From: CAVYOD01 sp963770045
GTDB taxonomy: Bacteria; Acidobacteriota; Aminicenantia; Aminicenantales; CAVYOD01
Length of the DNA: 64,000 bases
Assembly: GCA_963770045.1 (NCBI GenBank)
Contig: CAVYOD010000022.1
Span: 62,001 to 126,000, forward strand
Reading direction: 5' to 3'
Part shown: positions 33,176-43,218 of the stretch, one piece after another
Layout of the letters: every line of letters starts with the position of its first letter
How positions within the stretch are numbered: the stretch's first letter is position 1
The notes under the pieces: generated by a model
Told to the model about the DNA's origin: nothing
The model's input: only the letters and a program-made list of their open reading frames with translations
Databases searched by the model: none
Program-made: the position numbers and the translations under genes

Positions 33176-36052
33176 ATGAAAACCCTGAGAGAGATCGCCG
33201 AATCATCGGCCCTCAAAGAAAGCCAGCTCCAACAGATCGAAGAGATCATTCTCAGCCACGGCCATTACACCCAGCTCGCCGTGCGGGACGAACTCGATTG
33301 GTTTTGCGCCGGGATCGGGATGAGCGACTTTTATTTCAGAACGACTCCCCTGGAAACCATTGCCAGCCACGTCGAGGCCCTCAAAGCGGCCGAGATCATG
33401 ACCACGGTCCGGAACGAGAAGATCGTCCAGGTCGACCTCGGGACGGAGCATGAAAACGAGGCTATCTACCTGGTCGACGATTTCCACTATCGGGCCCTGG
33501 CGGTCGAGCGCCGGATCGAAGATAAGTATCCGCACTACAGGCTTCAGACCTATCGCACACTCCGCAAGGCTCTGGGGCTTGAGCATCTCCGGATGTATGT
33601 CGTCTACAAGCCCTCGTTTCCCAGCGAACAGGTGCTCAAGGATGAGACCGACATCACCAAGGTTGCAGATAAGACTTTTCTCAGTACCGTCCCCAAGGAA
33701 ACCCTGGCCCGCTACAGGGATCTCCTCGAGAAATCCAAAGGCTATGAAACCCCGCTGATCGATGTCTGTTTCGAGCCCAAGTCCAAAGAAGTGCGCATTA
33801 CCGTGGTCACCAACCGCGAATCAAGCTTGCACTTTTTCTCCAATGTGTCCGACGTCCTTCACTCGCACGGCCTCGTCTCCAACCGGAAGTACATCGAGCA
33901 TTTCAATAACGGCAAGACCGTCTACACAATCTATATCAATGAGATCCAGGACGAGCGGCTGCTTCAGGACGTGATCGAGGATATCACGCTCATCTACGTC
34001 ATCCCCGAAAGCCCGCTCTCCCAGCACTTCAGGGAGGGCAAGCTCAACGCCCAGGAGATGGTCTTTGGTGTCGCGGCCTGGAGCTTCGCCCATCAATTCC
34101 TGAGCGGCTACAACGAAGAGTATCTCAAGCTGGCCGATGTGCTCAAAGACTCTCCCGAACTGCTGGGCATCCTGAGGAATCTCAAAACCAAGCTGGCCAA
34201 AGACACTTACACCGAATCCCGGGTTTGGGACGCCTTTATGGATTGCTACGAATACATCAAAAAACTGTTCCGGCTTTTCAACAAAAAATTCAGCCCGGGC
34301 CAGCAGGACCACGGCATCAAATCCGAAATGGCCGAGCTCAAAAAGGAGATCGCCAGAAAACTCACCGTCGAAATTGACCGAGCCATCTTTCTGGCCGCCG
34401 CCACCTTCATCGAGGTCATCCTGAAGACCAATTTTTATATCAAGGAAAAGACGTCGCTCTCCTTCATGCTCGACGGCCGCTTCCTCAACAAGATCGACTA
34501 TCCCGAACCGCCCTTCGGACTCTTTTTCGTCATCGGAAGCGACTTCCGCGGCTTTCACATTCGTTTCCGCGATATCGCCCGCGGCGGGATCAGGATTGTC
34601 CGCTCCTCCAACATCCAGAGCTACCTCAACAACAGCGATTTCATCTTCGACGAGAATTACAACCTGGCCTCCACCCAGCAGCGCAAGAACAAGGATCTTC
34701 CCGAGGGCGGGTCCAAGGGAACGATCCTTCTCCGCTGGGGTTTCCAGGACAAATCCGAATCGGCCTTTAAAAAATACATCGACGGGCTGCTCGATCTGAT
34801 GCTGCCCGAAGATAACATTGTCGATTATTACGGGCAGGAGGTTATCCTCTTCCTCGGACCGGACGAGGGGACGGCCGACCTCATGGAATGGGCATCCCTC
34901 AGGGCGCGGAGGAGGGGTTACAAGTTCTGGAGGGCCTTCACGACCGGAAAACCGGTCAGCATGGGCGGCATCCCACACGATCTCTACGGAATGACGACCA
35001 ATTCGGTTCACGAGTTCGTCCTCCAAACACTCAACCGGCTGGGCCTCAAAGAGGAGGACGTCCCCAAGGTGATGACCGGCGGCCCGGACGGGGACCTGGG
35101 CAGCAATGAGATCTTGATCTCCAAGGACAAGATCCTGGCCATCATCGACGGCTCGGGCGTGCTCTACGACCCGGAAGGGATCAACCGCAAAGAGCTGGAG
35201 CGGCTGGCCAGGGCCAGGAAGATGATCGAACACTTCAACGCCCAGCTGCTCTCTCGGCAGGGGTTTATGGTCAATGTCAAGGACAATGACCTGCGCCTGC
35301 CCAGCGGGGAAAAGGTCGAGAGCGGCCTGGAATTCCGAAATTCCTTTCATCTCGATCCGAGGTTCAAGGCCGACCTTTTCGTCCCCTGCGGAGGCCGGCC
35401 GGCATCGATCAACATCAACAACTGGACGACCTACCTGGATGCCCAGGGGAAGCCCCGGTTCAAGATCATCGTCGAGGGAGCCAACCTGTTCATCACCCAG
35501 CAGGCCCGTCTCAGGCTCGAGGAGCAGGGGGTTATCATTTATAAGGACGCCTCGGCCAACAAAGGCGGCGTCACCTCCTCCTCCCTCGAAGTGCTGGCCA
35601 GCCTGGCCCTTCACGATGAAGAGTATGATCAGCTCATGTGCATCAAAAACGGAAATGTCCCCGGGTTCCGGAAAAAATACGTTGAGGAGATCATCGAGAT
35701 CATCAAGACAAACGCCCGGATGGAGTTCGAGGTCATCTGGAGGGAGCACGAGAGGAAGAACATCCCCCGGGCCATTCTGACCGATATGATCAGCGAGAAG
35801 ATCAACCAGATCAAGGACTCCATCCTCAACTCGGACCTGTGGACGGATCAGGTCCTTTTCCGAAAGACAATGGAGTGCTGCATCCCGCCGGTTCTTATCA
35901 GCCAGGCCGGCCTCGAGAAGATCGTCGGGCGTGTCCCTCAGACCTACCTCAAGGCGTTGTTCGCTTCGCGTCTGGCCGGCCCGTATGTCTACAAATTCGG
36001 GTTGGATGCCAACGAGATCCATTTCTATCAGTTCCTGAAAGAGCTAAAGTAA
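33176..36052 (+). CDS. NAD-dependent glutamate dehydrogenase, large type (about 115 kDa class)
   Basis: 958-residue protein of the large NAD-glutamate dehydrogenase family, which deaminates glutamate to 2-oxoglutarate and ammonia. The N-terminal 450 residues are the family's regulatory region. The catalytic domain follows with FRDIARGGIRIVRSSN (about residue 475), TQQRKNKDLPEGGSKGTILL (about 500), the Rossmann stretch MTGGPDGDLGSNEIL (about 635), CGGRPASININNW and EGANLFITQQARLRLEEQG. It has a good ribosome-binding site (caggagttt) and stands alone. It fits an amino-acid-fermenting life style in which glutamate-derived NADH can feed the Hdr/Nuo and hydrogenase systems (inference). No frame breaks are seen. 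Confidence 0.88.
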   Translation: MKTLREIAESSALKESQLQQIEEIILSHGHYTQLAVRDELDWFCAGIGMSDFYFRTTPLETIASHVEALKAAEIMTTVRNEKIVQVDLGTEHENEAIYLVDDFHYRALAVERRIEDKYPHYRLQTYRTLRKALGLEHLRMYVVYKPSFPSEQVLKDETDITKVADKTFLSTVPKETLARYRDLLEKSKGYETPLIDVCFEPKSKEVRITVVTNRESSLHFFSNVSDVLHSHGLVSNRKYIEHFNNGKTVYTIYINEIQDERLLQDVIEDITLIYVIPESPLSQHFREGKLNAQEMVFGVAAWSFAHQFLSGYNEEYLKLADVLKDSPELLGILRNLKTKLAKDTYTESRVWDAFMDCYEYIKKLFRLFNKKFSPGQQDHGIKSEMAELKKEIARKLTVEIDRAIFLAAATFIEVILKTNFYIKEKTSLSFMLDGRFLNKIDYPEPPFGLFFVIGSDFRGFHIRFRDIARGGIRIVRSSNIQSYLNNSDFIFDENYNLASTQQRKNKDLPEGGSKGTILLRWGFQDKSESAFKKYIDGLLDLMLPEDNIVDYYGQEVILFLGPDEGTADLMEWASLRARRRGYKFWRAFTTGKPVSMGGIPHDLYGMTTNSVHEFVLQTLNRLGLKEEDVPKVMTGGPDGDLGSNEILISKDKILAIIDGSGVLYDPEGINRKELERLARARKMIEHFNAQLLSRQGFMVNVKDNDLRLPSGEKVESGLEFRNSFHLDPRFKADLFVPCGGRPASININNWTTYLDAQGKPRFKIIVEGANLFITQQARLRLEEQGVIIYKDASANKGGVTSSSLEVLASLALHDEEYDQLMCIKNGNVPGFRKKYVEEIIEIIKTNARMEFEVIWREHERKNIPRAILTDMISEKINQIKDSILNSDLWTDQVLFRKTMECCIPPVLISQAGLEKIVGRVPQTYLKALFASRLAGPYVYKFGLDANEIHFYQFLKELK

Positions 36053-36056
36053 AAAC

Positions 36057-36108
36057 GGGGAAGGGCTGCTTTTTTTCTTAAATCAAGGAAAGCAGCCTGT
36101 CCCCTTTT
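36057..36108 (+). terminator. Terminator after glutamate dehydrogenase
   Basis: Inner stem GGCTGCTTT (36064-36072) with AAAGCAGCC (36089-36097), outer pairing GGGGA (36057-36061) with TCCCC (36100-36104), then TTTT. It starts five bases after the stop codon. Confidence 0.7.
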
Positions 36109-36113
36109 CCTTC

Positions 36114-36141
36114 TTGACAAGGCGGCGCGTTTTTATAAAAA
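36114..36141 (+). promoter_or_regulatory. Probable sigma-70-type promoter of the subtilase gene
   Basis: TTGACA (36114-36119) is followed 16 bases later by TAAAAA (36136-36141). The spacing is slightly short and the -10 imperfect. It lies about 150 bases before the start codon and directly after the upstream terminator. Confidence 0.45.
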
Positions 36142-36287
36142 TATGCGCGTTGAAACTTTTTGGAACTTGGTGGCGCGGCCCAAAAAGTGAAGTTGTTTGT
36201 TTCGCGGACGGGGGGCTCGGCTAACACTAAAAAGCCCTCTGGATCGAGCGGCTCTCACAAGATAAGCGCATGAAAGAGAAGGGCGAC

Positions 36288-38999
36288 ATGATCAACCGAA
36301 ATAGAGGCGCGTTTTTTATTGTCTTGCTCTCATTTCTCGTTTTGACTGTATCCGGCCGCTTTTTTGGGACCACAGGCAAATCCGGAACGACCGTTTCTCA
36401 AAAAGCAGGACCCGGCAAAAAAGAGAAGGTCGCAGCGGCCTCAACCCGGGTCATCGTCAAGTTCAAGAAAGGCGCCTTCAAGAACTTCGGCCTCAAGAAG
36501 ATCAAGCATTTTCGGCTGATCGACGCTTATGTCTACGAAGTTCCGGCTGGAGAAACGGCCAAGGGCCTGGTGAAAAAGTTATCCTCGGACGGCAGCGTTA
36601 AGTATGCCGAACTGGACTACAAACAGTCCGTCGCCCAGACGATACCCAATGATGCCCTCTTCAACCAGCTCTGGGGTCTGCACAACACCGGCCAGACGGG
36701 AGGAACCGCGGGCGCAGACATCGATGCGCCCGAGGCATGGGACCACACCACGGGAAGCGGGGATATCGTGGTCGCGGTCATCGACACCGGAGTCGATTAT
36801 AAACATCCCGACCTTGTTGATAACATCTGGACCAATCCCGACGAAATCCCGGGAGACGGAATCGATAACGACGGAAACGGCTATATCGACGATGTCCACG
36901 GGATCAATGCCATAACCGGCAGCGGCGATCCTATGGATGATAACAGCCACGGCACCCACTGCTCCGGCACGATTGGGGCCGTGGGCAATAATGGCATCGG
37001 CGTGGCGGGGGTCTGCTGGAACGTTAAGATCATGGGCCTCAAGTTCCTGGATTCCGATGGAAGCGGCTATACTTCTGATGCGATCAGCTGCATCGAATAT
37101 GCCATCGACAAAGGGGCCAACGTCATGAGCAATAGCTGGGGGGGCGGCGGCTATTCCCAGGCCCTCAGGGACGCCATCGAGGCGGCCAAAAATGCCGGAA
37201 TCCTTTTTATCGCTGCCGCTGGCAATGCCGGCACGGACAACGACGCAATCCCGTCCTATCCGGCCAGCTATGATAATAACAATATCATCGCTGTCGCCGC
37301 CACGGACCACAATGACCAATTGGCCGGGTTCTCCTGTTACGGCCTTAACTCCGTGGATGTGGCCGCACCCGGCGTTAATATCCTGAGCACGATCCCCGGA
37401 GGAGGATACGATTCCTATTCCGGAACGTCGATGGCTACGCCGCATGTCTCCGGACTGGCAGCGCTCTTGAAGTCCTATGACCCGACCTGGACCTGGGACA
37501 AGATCAAGTCCCGCATCCTGGCCGGCGCCGTACCGCTGGCGAGTTTGAACGGGCTCATCCTGACCGGCGGCCGGATCAACGCCTACGACTCTCTCTTTGT
37601 CAACCTCGACACCCCGCACATTTATTCTATGGATCCCTCAGCCTGCGTCGTTGGAACCCCCGTCAAGATCCTCGGCTTTTCCTTTGGGGGCTCCCAGGGC
37701 GCCGGCTACGTGGAATTCGCCGGCAACGTCCAGGCGACCATCAATTCCTGGAGCGATGGCGAGATCGACTGTGTCGTTCCCGAGGGGACCCAGACTGGGG
37801 ATGTTCACGTCTACGATGCCAATTCGGTCTCCAGCAACCCTTTTCCAGTTCCGCATCCAAACGCCTTGCTATGCCGAGTCCCTCATTTCCAATGAGTTCC
37901 AGGGCGGCGGGACCGCACTTGGTTTCAAAACCGATGACGGGATCGTGGAATACGCGCTCCCCTTCGGCTTTAATTTTTTCGGCACGACCTACCCGGCTGG
38001 GAACGATCATCCACATCTGTTCCAACGGCTACATCGATTTTGCCAGCACGGCGGCGGATTATGCCAACGCTCCCCAAAAGCTCAAATACAACGTCCGCAT
38101 CGCGCCTCTCTGGATGGACCTGTTGACCAATGGGACGGCCCAAGCCGGAGAGGACGTTTATGTAACCCAGACGGCGACTTCTCTGAAGATCCGCTGGGTC
38201 GCCGAGACTTTTTTATATGAGGACCCGATGGATTTCGAAGTCGTCCTCTCGGCCGACGGCCGCATAAAATTCAACTACGGACCCGGGAATGCGAATTTTC
38301 ATTCCTATTGGTCCACCGGACCGACGATCGGCATCTCCTGCGGACAATGCGATTATTTTTATGATCTGTCCCAGTATGACAACATCACGAATCTCAATAT
38401 GGTTGAAACAGACCTTTTTATACCGGGCAACATGCCGACCATTCAAGTGACCTCACCCGATGCGGGCTCAATCTGGCTGAAGAAGTCCGCCCAGCAGATC
38501 ACCTGGGCAAAATCGGGGGCCCAGGACTCGAATGTCAAAATCCAGCTCTGGCGGAACGCGAAGAAAGGTCAGAGACATCAAGGCCATCGCCCCTAACAAT
38601 GGAAGCTATCCTTGGACCGTCCCCGGCGACCTGACGGCGGCTTCGAATTATTTCATCCGCATCACAACTCATGATAACCTGGTTACGGATGATAGCCCGC
38701 TCTTCAGAATCACCGGCCCCACTTTCATTGTGACGGCACCTGATTCGTCAAGCGTCTGGCCGAGAGGGACGACCCAGTCCATTCTCTGGACAAGATTGGG
38801 GACCCAGGGCGCAAAGGTCAACATTATCCTCCGGCGGAATGGTGTCAAGATCAAGGATATCGCCCTCGGCACAGCAGACGACGGGAGTTATGATTGGAAT
38901 ATCCCGGCGAACCTGAAGGCCCAATCCGGCTATGTGATCCGGGTGAAGACGCCTAACGGAAAATATTGGGGTGAGAGTGCGCCGTTCGCCCTCAATTGA
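36288..38999 (+). CDS. Secreted subtilisin-family (S8) serine protease with C-terminal beta domains (three +1 frame breaks)
   Basis: About 902 residues once three surplus bases are ignored (T4 at 37841-37844, AA at 38002-38003, AAA at 38564-38566). Order: signal peptide (GAFFIVLLSFLVLTVSG), propeptide-like region, S8 domain with Asp in VIDTGVDYKHPDL, His in NSHGTHCSGTIG and Ser in SGTSMATPHVSGLAALL. Then an IPT/TIG-like domain (IYSMDPSACVVGTPVKILGF), a middle beta domain (FNFFGTTYPAGT) and two tandem Kre9/KNH-type domains (PTIQVTSPDAGSIW and PTFIVTAPDSSSVW). It is probably exported and degrades proteins outside the cell. The ATG at 36288 is preferred (gagaaggg before it); an in-frame ATG lies at 36270. 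It stands alone. Confidence 0.85.
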
Positions 39000-39024
39000 A
39001 ATTGAAGGGGAGTTCCGTTATTGC

Positions 39025-39053
39025 TTGACTAATAGGCCCTTTTTCAATATCCT
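39025..39053 (+). promoter_or_regulatory. Sigma-70-type promoter of the first propeller gene
   Basis: TTGACT (39025-39030), a 17-base spacer and TATCCT (39048-39053). This implies an untranslated leader of about 220 bases before the ATG at 39283. The leader contains a GAGGAGA/TCTCCTC stem (about 39083-39140). Confidence 0.5.
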
Positions 39054-39282
39054 TGCTGGCGTAAATTCATAAGAGTTCCTTAAGGAGGAGAAGCGCCTGG
39101 GAGCAGAGTGGCCATTTCCGAAGTCCGGATGCGTCTCCTCGGTGGTGTCCTCTTTCCTTTTTTCCATCTAAATTCTGGACGGGATTTCTTGGCAAGAAGG
39201 GAGGTGAGAATTCAAAAAGGGAGCAGAACAATGTCCAGGCTCTTGTTCGTCTAGTCAATCTCAGCAAAGGAGGATTTTAAGA

Positions 39283-40944
39283 ATGAAAGGTTTGATGAAA
39301 CCGAAGTTTTTGTTGATACTTATGGTTGTCGGGCTGATCCTTTCTTGGTCCTTTGGCGGACCCGCCCCCGACAAAAAAATGGGCAAGCTGACAACCCCAA
39401 TCAAGCGAGCGGGGCAACCATTTCTCTCCGGCAAAACGCAAGCGGAAAAAGAAGCGATCATCGCCAAGATGAGCGGACCCCTCATGCTCAAACTGGCTAA
39501 GGTCCACGGCATCACGTCGATCATGGGTAAAGCCATCACCCAGGGCCCCTCCACCAAGTCCCCGGCAAATCGACACACGATCGCCGAAAATCCGGTGGGC
39601 GCCGATCCCAACCTCATAGAGAACGAGCCGAGTATCACCGTGCACCCGAAGAAGCCCAATATCATAGTAGCCGCCTGTCACAATTACGTCGCCGGCGGCA
39701 CCGTCAACATCGGGACTTACACCAGCCTCGACAGCGGAGCGACCTGGAGTTCGCCTGTCTTATTGCCCAAGCGTTTTCCGACGGACACCCTTTCGGATCC
39801 TGTGGTGAGGTTTGCTCCGAACGGTTCGTGCGTTTATGCTTCTTACCTGTCAATCAGGTATGACGGTTCAAGCGACGACGTCATGGTGACGAAGTCCACG
39901 AATTCTGGAAAAACCTGGCTGGCGCCGAAGGTGGCCATTTCGGGTGGTATGGACCTTGACCAGGACGGCACGGCGGATATGCCCGACAAACCCTGGCTTG
40001 ACGTTCACCCCTTTCCGGATTCTTCAGCCGCCAACGGCATGGTCTACGTAACCTCCACGGTTTTTGGAAGCACAGGACGCCCCTTTATCGTTTTCACTCG
40101 CTCCACAAATTCTGTTGGTTCCAACTCCTTCAACAGTTTGTGGTATTTTTACTATACCAACAACAGGACGGTCCAGGGCGCGAGGGCCATCGGCGGCCGA
40201 GGCGGAGATGTGCTGCTTTGCTTTTACTCGGCGTCCGATGATGGCTGGGGACCCGGTTCGGGTGGAGGCGGATACTTCGATCTCGAAGCAATCAGGTTTA
40301 CAGGCTACGGAGTCACGTCTTCGACCTGGGTGGACGCCATCTACCATGTGAATTATGAACTTCCCTACTGGCTGGGCCCTTTTGCATCTGGCCAAACGGT
40401 CGGTCAGTATCATCGGTGGTGGGGCGGAATGTTTCCCTCGGTCGCGATGACACCTGCTGGAGAGGCCTATATCTCTTTTACGGCCGACCCGGTGTCGGGG
40501 CAGTCGGAACTGAGCTCCGAAGACGGCGATGTTTACTGGGCCAAAGCTTCCAGGCCCTATACAAACTGGACCTTACCGGTTGACCTCTCTACATACAACT
40601 CTAAAGCCCAGGGATATCCGACTATCTACGCCAAAAAGGTCACCGGAGGTGCCGTTATCACGGTTGCCTGGGAAGATCACACCTGGTCGATCGTTGATAA
40701 CGAGCTCTATGATATCGTTGCCAGAGATAACACCGGGCTGACTGGCGGTTATCCGACCAGAATCACCGACTTTTCTTCTTATAGTGACTCTTTGTTCATC
40801 GGCGATTATATTGACAGCAGCGGTTCGGCGAGTGTTCTGGACAAAGTCGTTCACGTCGTCTGGACTGACCGGAGCGACGAAGTGACGGCCACAGATCATG
40901 ATTCCGATGTCTATGAGGACATCATCCAGCTGATCATTCTTTAA
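39283..40944 (+). CDS. Secreted sialidase-like beta-propeller protein (BNR/Asp-box repeats), copy A
   Basis: 553 residues with a signal peptide (FLLILMVVGLILSWSFG). A propeptide-like stretch containing SGKTQAEKEAIIAKMSGPLMLKLAKV follows. A six-bladed sialidase-like propeller is suggested by Asp-box motifs TSLDSGATWSSP (about residue 148) and KSTNSGKTWLAP (about 204) and by KPWLDVHPFPDSSAANGMVYV. Catalytic sialidase residues cannot be confirmed by eye, so it may bind or cleave glycans, or neither. A paralogue follows at 41335 with the same length and motif order. A strong ribosome-binding site (aaaggagg) precedes the ATG. Export to the periplasm or cell surface is inferred. Confidence 0.75.
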   Translation: MKGLMKPKFLLILMVVGLILSWSFGGPAPDKKMGKLTTPIKRAGQPFLSGKTQAEKEAIIAKMSGPLMLKLAKVHGITSIMGKAITQGPSTKSPANRHTIAENPVGADPNLIENEPSITVHPKKPNIIVAACHNYVAGGTVNIGTYTSLDSGATWSSPVLLPKRFPTDTLSDPVVRFAPNGSCVYASYLSIRYDGSSDDVMVTKSTNSGKTWLAPKVAISGGMDLDQDGTADMPDKPWLDVHPFPDSSAANGMVYVTSTVFGSTGRPFIVFTRSTNSVGSNSFNSLWYFYYTNNRTVQGARAIGGRGGDVLLCFYSASDDGWGPGSGGGGYFDLEAIRFTGYGVTSSTWVDAIYHVNYELPYWLGPFASGQTVGQYHRWWGGMFPSVAMTPAGEAYISFTADPVSGQSELSSEDGDVYWAKASRPYTNWTLPVDLSTYNSKAQGYPTIYAKKVTGGAVITVAWEDHTWSIVDNELYDIVARDNTGLTGGYPTRITDFSSYSDSLFIGDYIDSSGSASVLDKVVHVVWTDRSDEVTATDHDSDVYEDIIQLIIL

Positions 40945-40987
40945 ATCAGCGCGGCAGTAGCCAGAATCTGAGGCTTCGACCAAACGA

Positions 40988-41022
40988 AGAGGGGAGAGCA
41001 GTGTGCTCTTCCCTCTTTTTTT
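40988..41022 (+). terminator. Strong rho-independent terminator
   Basis: AGAGGGGAGAGCA (40988-41000) pairs with TGCTCTTCCCTCT (41004-41016) across a 3-base loop with one mismatch, followed by six T. Confidence 0.9.
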
Positions 41023-41139
41023 GGGGGATAGGTTCCGAATTCAGAAATCCTGGTCTATTTCGCCAGATTATTCTCCGGGCCCGACTCTTGAACATTTCCG
41101 GTAGAATGAATGTTCCTTGGGCTGACCCCATTCAGCTGA

Positions 41140-41168
41140 TTGACATTTTCTCGATTTTTTTTTATCTT
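41140..41168 (+). promoter_or_regulatory. Sigma-70-type promoter of the second propeller gene
   Basis: Perfect -35 TTGACA (41140-41145), 17-base T-rich spacer, -10 TATCTT (41163-41168). The -10 is the same type as that of the first propeller gene, so the two may be co-regulated but transcribed separately. Confidence 0.6.
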
Positions 41169-41334
41169 AAACGGCGGCATTTCAGGGCACCCAAAGGCAT
41201 TTTCTTGTTTCGCAGAATATCTATTCTCAATGAAAATATCTCAGGGAGAAAGGGGGTGAGAGAGCGGAGAACAGAACAAAAAATCTCAATGGGTTTTTCC
41301 TTAAAATGCGTTTAATGAAAGGAGACTTAAAAGG

Positions 41335-43023
41335 ATGAGCAAAACAAAAGTTTTCCTATGTTTTGTGCTTGTTGTCGCGATCGCCGGGCTTGCCTTTGGG
41401 CAGCCGGCTCCCGAAAAGAAGATCATTAAAATGGCACGCGCCCCGAAACCGGGCGGACTGCCGTTTCTTTACGGCATGACGGCGACCCAGAAAGAAGAAA
41501 TCCTCTCCAAGATGAGCGGTATGGCCATGATCCAGCTAGCCAAGAAGGCTGGGCTCACGGCCATCAGAGGAAAGGATATCACTCAATATCCCAAGCTGAC
41601 AAAGTCTGCCGCTAATAGAATGACTCTTACGGACAGCCCCGTGGCCACTGACCCGAGTTACTATGAAAACGAGCCGAGCATCGCGGTCAGGCCCACGAGT
41701 CTAAATATCATCGCCCTGGCCTGTCACCACTATGCTGGTTCCGGCCCCGTCGATATCGTTGTCTACACGAGCTTTAACAGCGGCAGCACCTGGAGCGGAC
41801 CTCATTTCGTGCCGAAGAGATACCCGACTGACACTCTCTCTGACCCGGTCATCCGCTACGCTCCGAATGGGAAATATCTCTATGCTTCCTACATGTCAAT
41901 CAGGGCTGACGCCTCAAATGCCGACATTATGGTGACGCGGTCGACCAATAATGGCTTGACCTGGCAGGCGGCAAAAGTCGCGATCCCGGGTGCCGATTAC
42001 GACGGCGATGGGAAAATCGATGTCCCCGATAAGCCGTGGCTGGATGTCCATCCGTTCCCGAATTCTTCAGCCGCCAACCCGATGGTTTATGTAACCTCCA
42101 CGCTGTTCTTAGGCACTGGCGCGACCAATATCGCTTTTGTCCGTTCATATAATTACGCAACCTCATTCAGCGGAGGAATCTGGAGGCTTTCTTATACCGA
42201 TAACAGGCTTATGCAGGGCTCGAGGCCAATCGGAGGTCTCAACGGAGACGTTTTTGTTTCCTTTTACGATGCAGGTAGCGACGGCTGGGGTCCGGGCAAT
42301 AGCCTCAATCCCCCTTACAGTGGAGGCGGAGTCTTCGACATAAACGCAGTCCGCTTCTCAAACTTTGGCGCAACTCTTAGCAATTGGGAATTTGCTGCCA
42401 AAGACGTGTCCTACGAGCTCCCCTACTATCTGGGCCCGGCTGACCCTGTTACCGGAAATGGGAAATATCACCGCTGGTGGGGTGGGATGTTTCCGTCTGT
42501 CGCCATGCTTCCCAATGGAACGGTTTTTATCGTGTTCACAGCCGACGACGTCGACCCGAGTGTCGATCCTTTCAACCCCGAATGCGGCCAGATTTATATT
42601 ACCAGGTCTTTTTCACCCTATACTCAATGGATTCCCTTTTCCGGGCCAATTTCCGGTAATAATCCTGGCCACGGCCACGGCTATCCGACGATCGGCGTGA
42701 AGAAGATAACCGGGAACGCTATTATCACTGTCGCCTGGGAAGACCATGGCTCTTCCCTAATCGATAACGAGCTTTATGATATTAATGCCATAAAGCATAT
42801 TGACAGCATCCTACCACCCATCTTTCCCCTTGTGGTCAGCGACTTTTCTTCCTATTCCGACTACCTCTTCATTGGCGATTATATTGACTGCGGCGCTTCC
42901 GCCAAAGTGACCACAAATGTCACAGATAGAGTGATTTACATCGTCTGGACAGACAGGAGTGACCAGACGACAACCTCCGGTGAATCCGACGTCTGGGCTG
43001 ACATGATCGAGCTCTTCTACTGA
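41335..43023 (+). CDS. Secreted sialidase-like beta-propeller protein (BNR/Asp-box repeats), copy B
   Basis: 562-residue paralogue of the protein at 39283: signal peptide (VFLCFVLVVAIAGLAFG), the TATQKEEILSKMSGMAMIQLAKK propeptide-like helix, and Asp-boxes TSFNSGSTWSGP and RSTNNGLTWQAA. It shares KPWLDVHPFPNSSAANPMVYV, KYHRWWGGMFPSVAM and the closing SDFSSYSDYLFIGDYID. The two proteins match along their whole length, so this is a tandem duplication. Its function in polymer or glycan handling is inferred from the fold only. The ribosome-binding site is aaaggag. No frame breaks. Confidence 0.75.
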   Translation: MSKTKVFLCFVLVVAIAGLAFGQPAPEKKIIKMARAPKPGGLPFLYGMTATQKEEILSKMSGMAMIQLAKKAGLTAIRGKDITQYPKLTKSAANRMTLTDSPVATDPSYYENEPSIAVRPTSLNIIALACHHYAGSGPVDIVVYTSFNSGSTWSGPHFVPKRYPTDTLSDPVIRYAPNGKYLYASYMSIRADASNADIMVTRSTNNGLTWQAAKVAIPGADYDGDGKIDVPDKPWLDVHPFPNSSAANPMVYVTSTLFLGTGATNIAFVRSYNYATSFSGGIWRLSYTDNRLMQGSRPIGGLNGDVFVSFYDAGSDGWGPGNSLNPPYSGGGVFDINAVRFSNFGATLSNWEFAAKDVSYELPYYLGPADPVTGNGKYHRWWGGMFPSVAMLPNGTVFIVFTADDVDPSVDPFNPECGQIYITRSFSPYTQWIPFSGPISGNNPGHGHGYPTIGVKKITGNAIITVAWEDHGSSLIDNELYDINAIKHIDSILPPIFPLVVSDFSSYSDYLFIGDYIDCGASAKVTTNVTDRVIYIVWTDRSDQTTTSGESDVWADMIELFY

Positions 43024-43218
43024 GGTCCGTTCTGAGCACCAGACCTTTTTACTTCCGTCCCGGTCCTGCGTTTTTTAGCTCGTCGCAGCTCAGCGCTCAC
43101 TTTTTTTGAACTTGGACGAGGGCCGGGACGCGGAGTATGGGGGCAGGATGCACGGGGGACAGAGAAAAGGGTCAGAGTACGAGGTTTGCGGTACGAGGAA
43201 CGGGCAACGGGGTACGGG
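43024..43218. repeat. Intergenic region with short GTACGAG-type repeats and a long inverted repeat
   Basis: Between convergent genes. It holds an imperfect inverted repeat GTCCCGGTCC (about 43056) and GGGCCGGGAC (about 43127), and degenerate copies of GTACGAG/GTACGGG (43177-43219). No coding sequence. Possibly a bidirectional terminator and remnant repeats. Confidence 0.35.

Larger units (their letters stand above)
40945..41334 (+). other. Intergenic region between the two propeller genes
   Basis: 390 bases holding a strong terminator (40988-41022), a promoter (41140-41168) and a leader of about 160 bases for the second gene. Both paralogues' leaders carry a purine-rich ggGtGAGA...AGAACA stretch, perhaps retained from the duplication. 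No open frame here looks real. Confidence 0.6.

Noticed and set aside
33821..36022. 733-residue open frame opposite glutamate dehydrogenase
   Set aside because: Antisense shadow caused by codon bias; the sense strand carries the conserved dehydrogenase motifs.
39234..39257. Seven-codon leader peptide before the first propeller gene
   Set aside because: Short, with no conserved counterpart in the second propeller leader and no attenuator structure.
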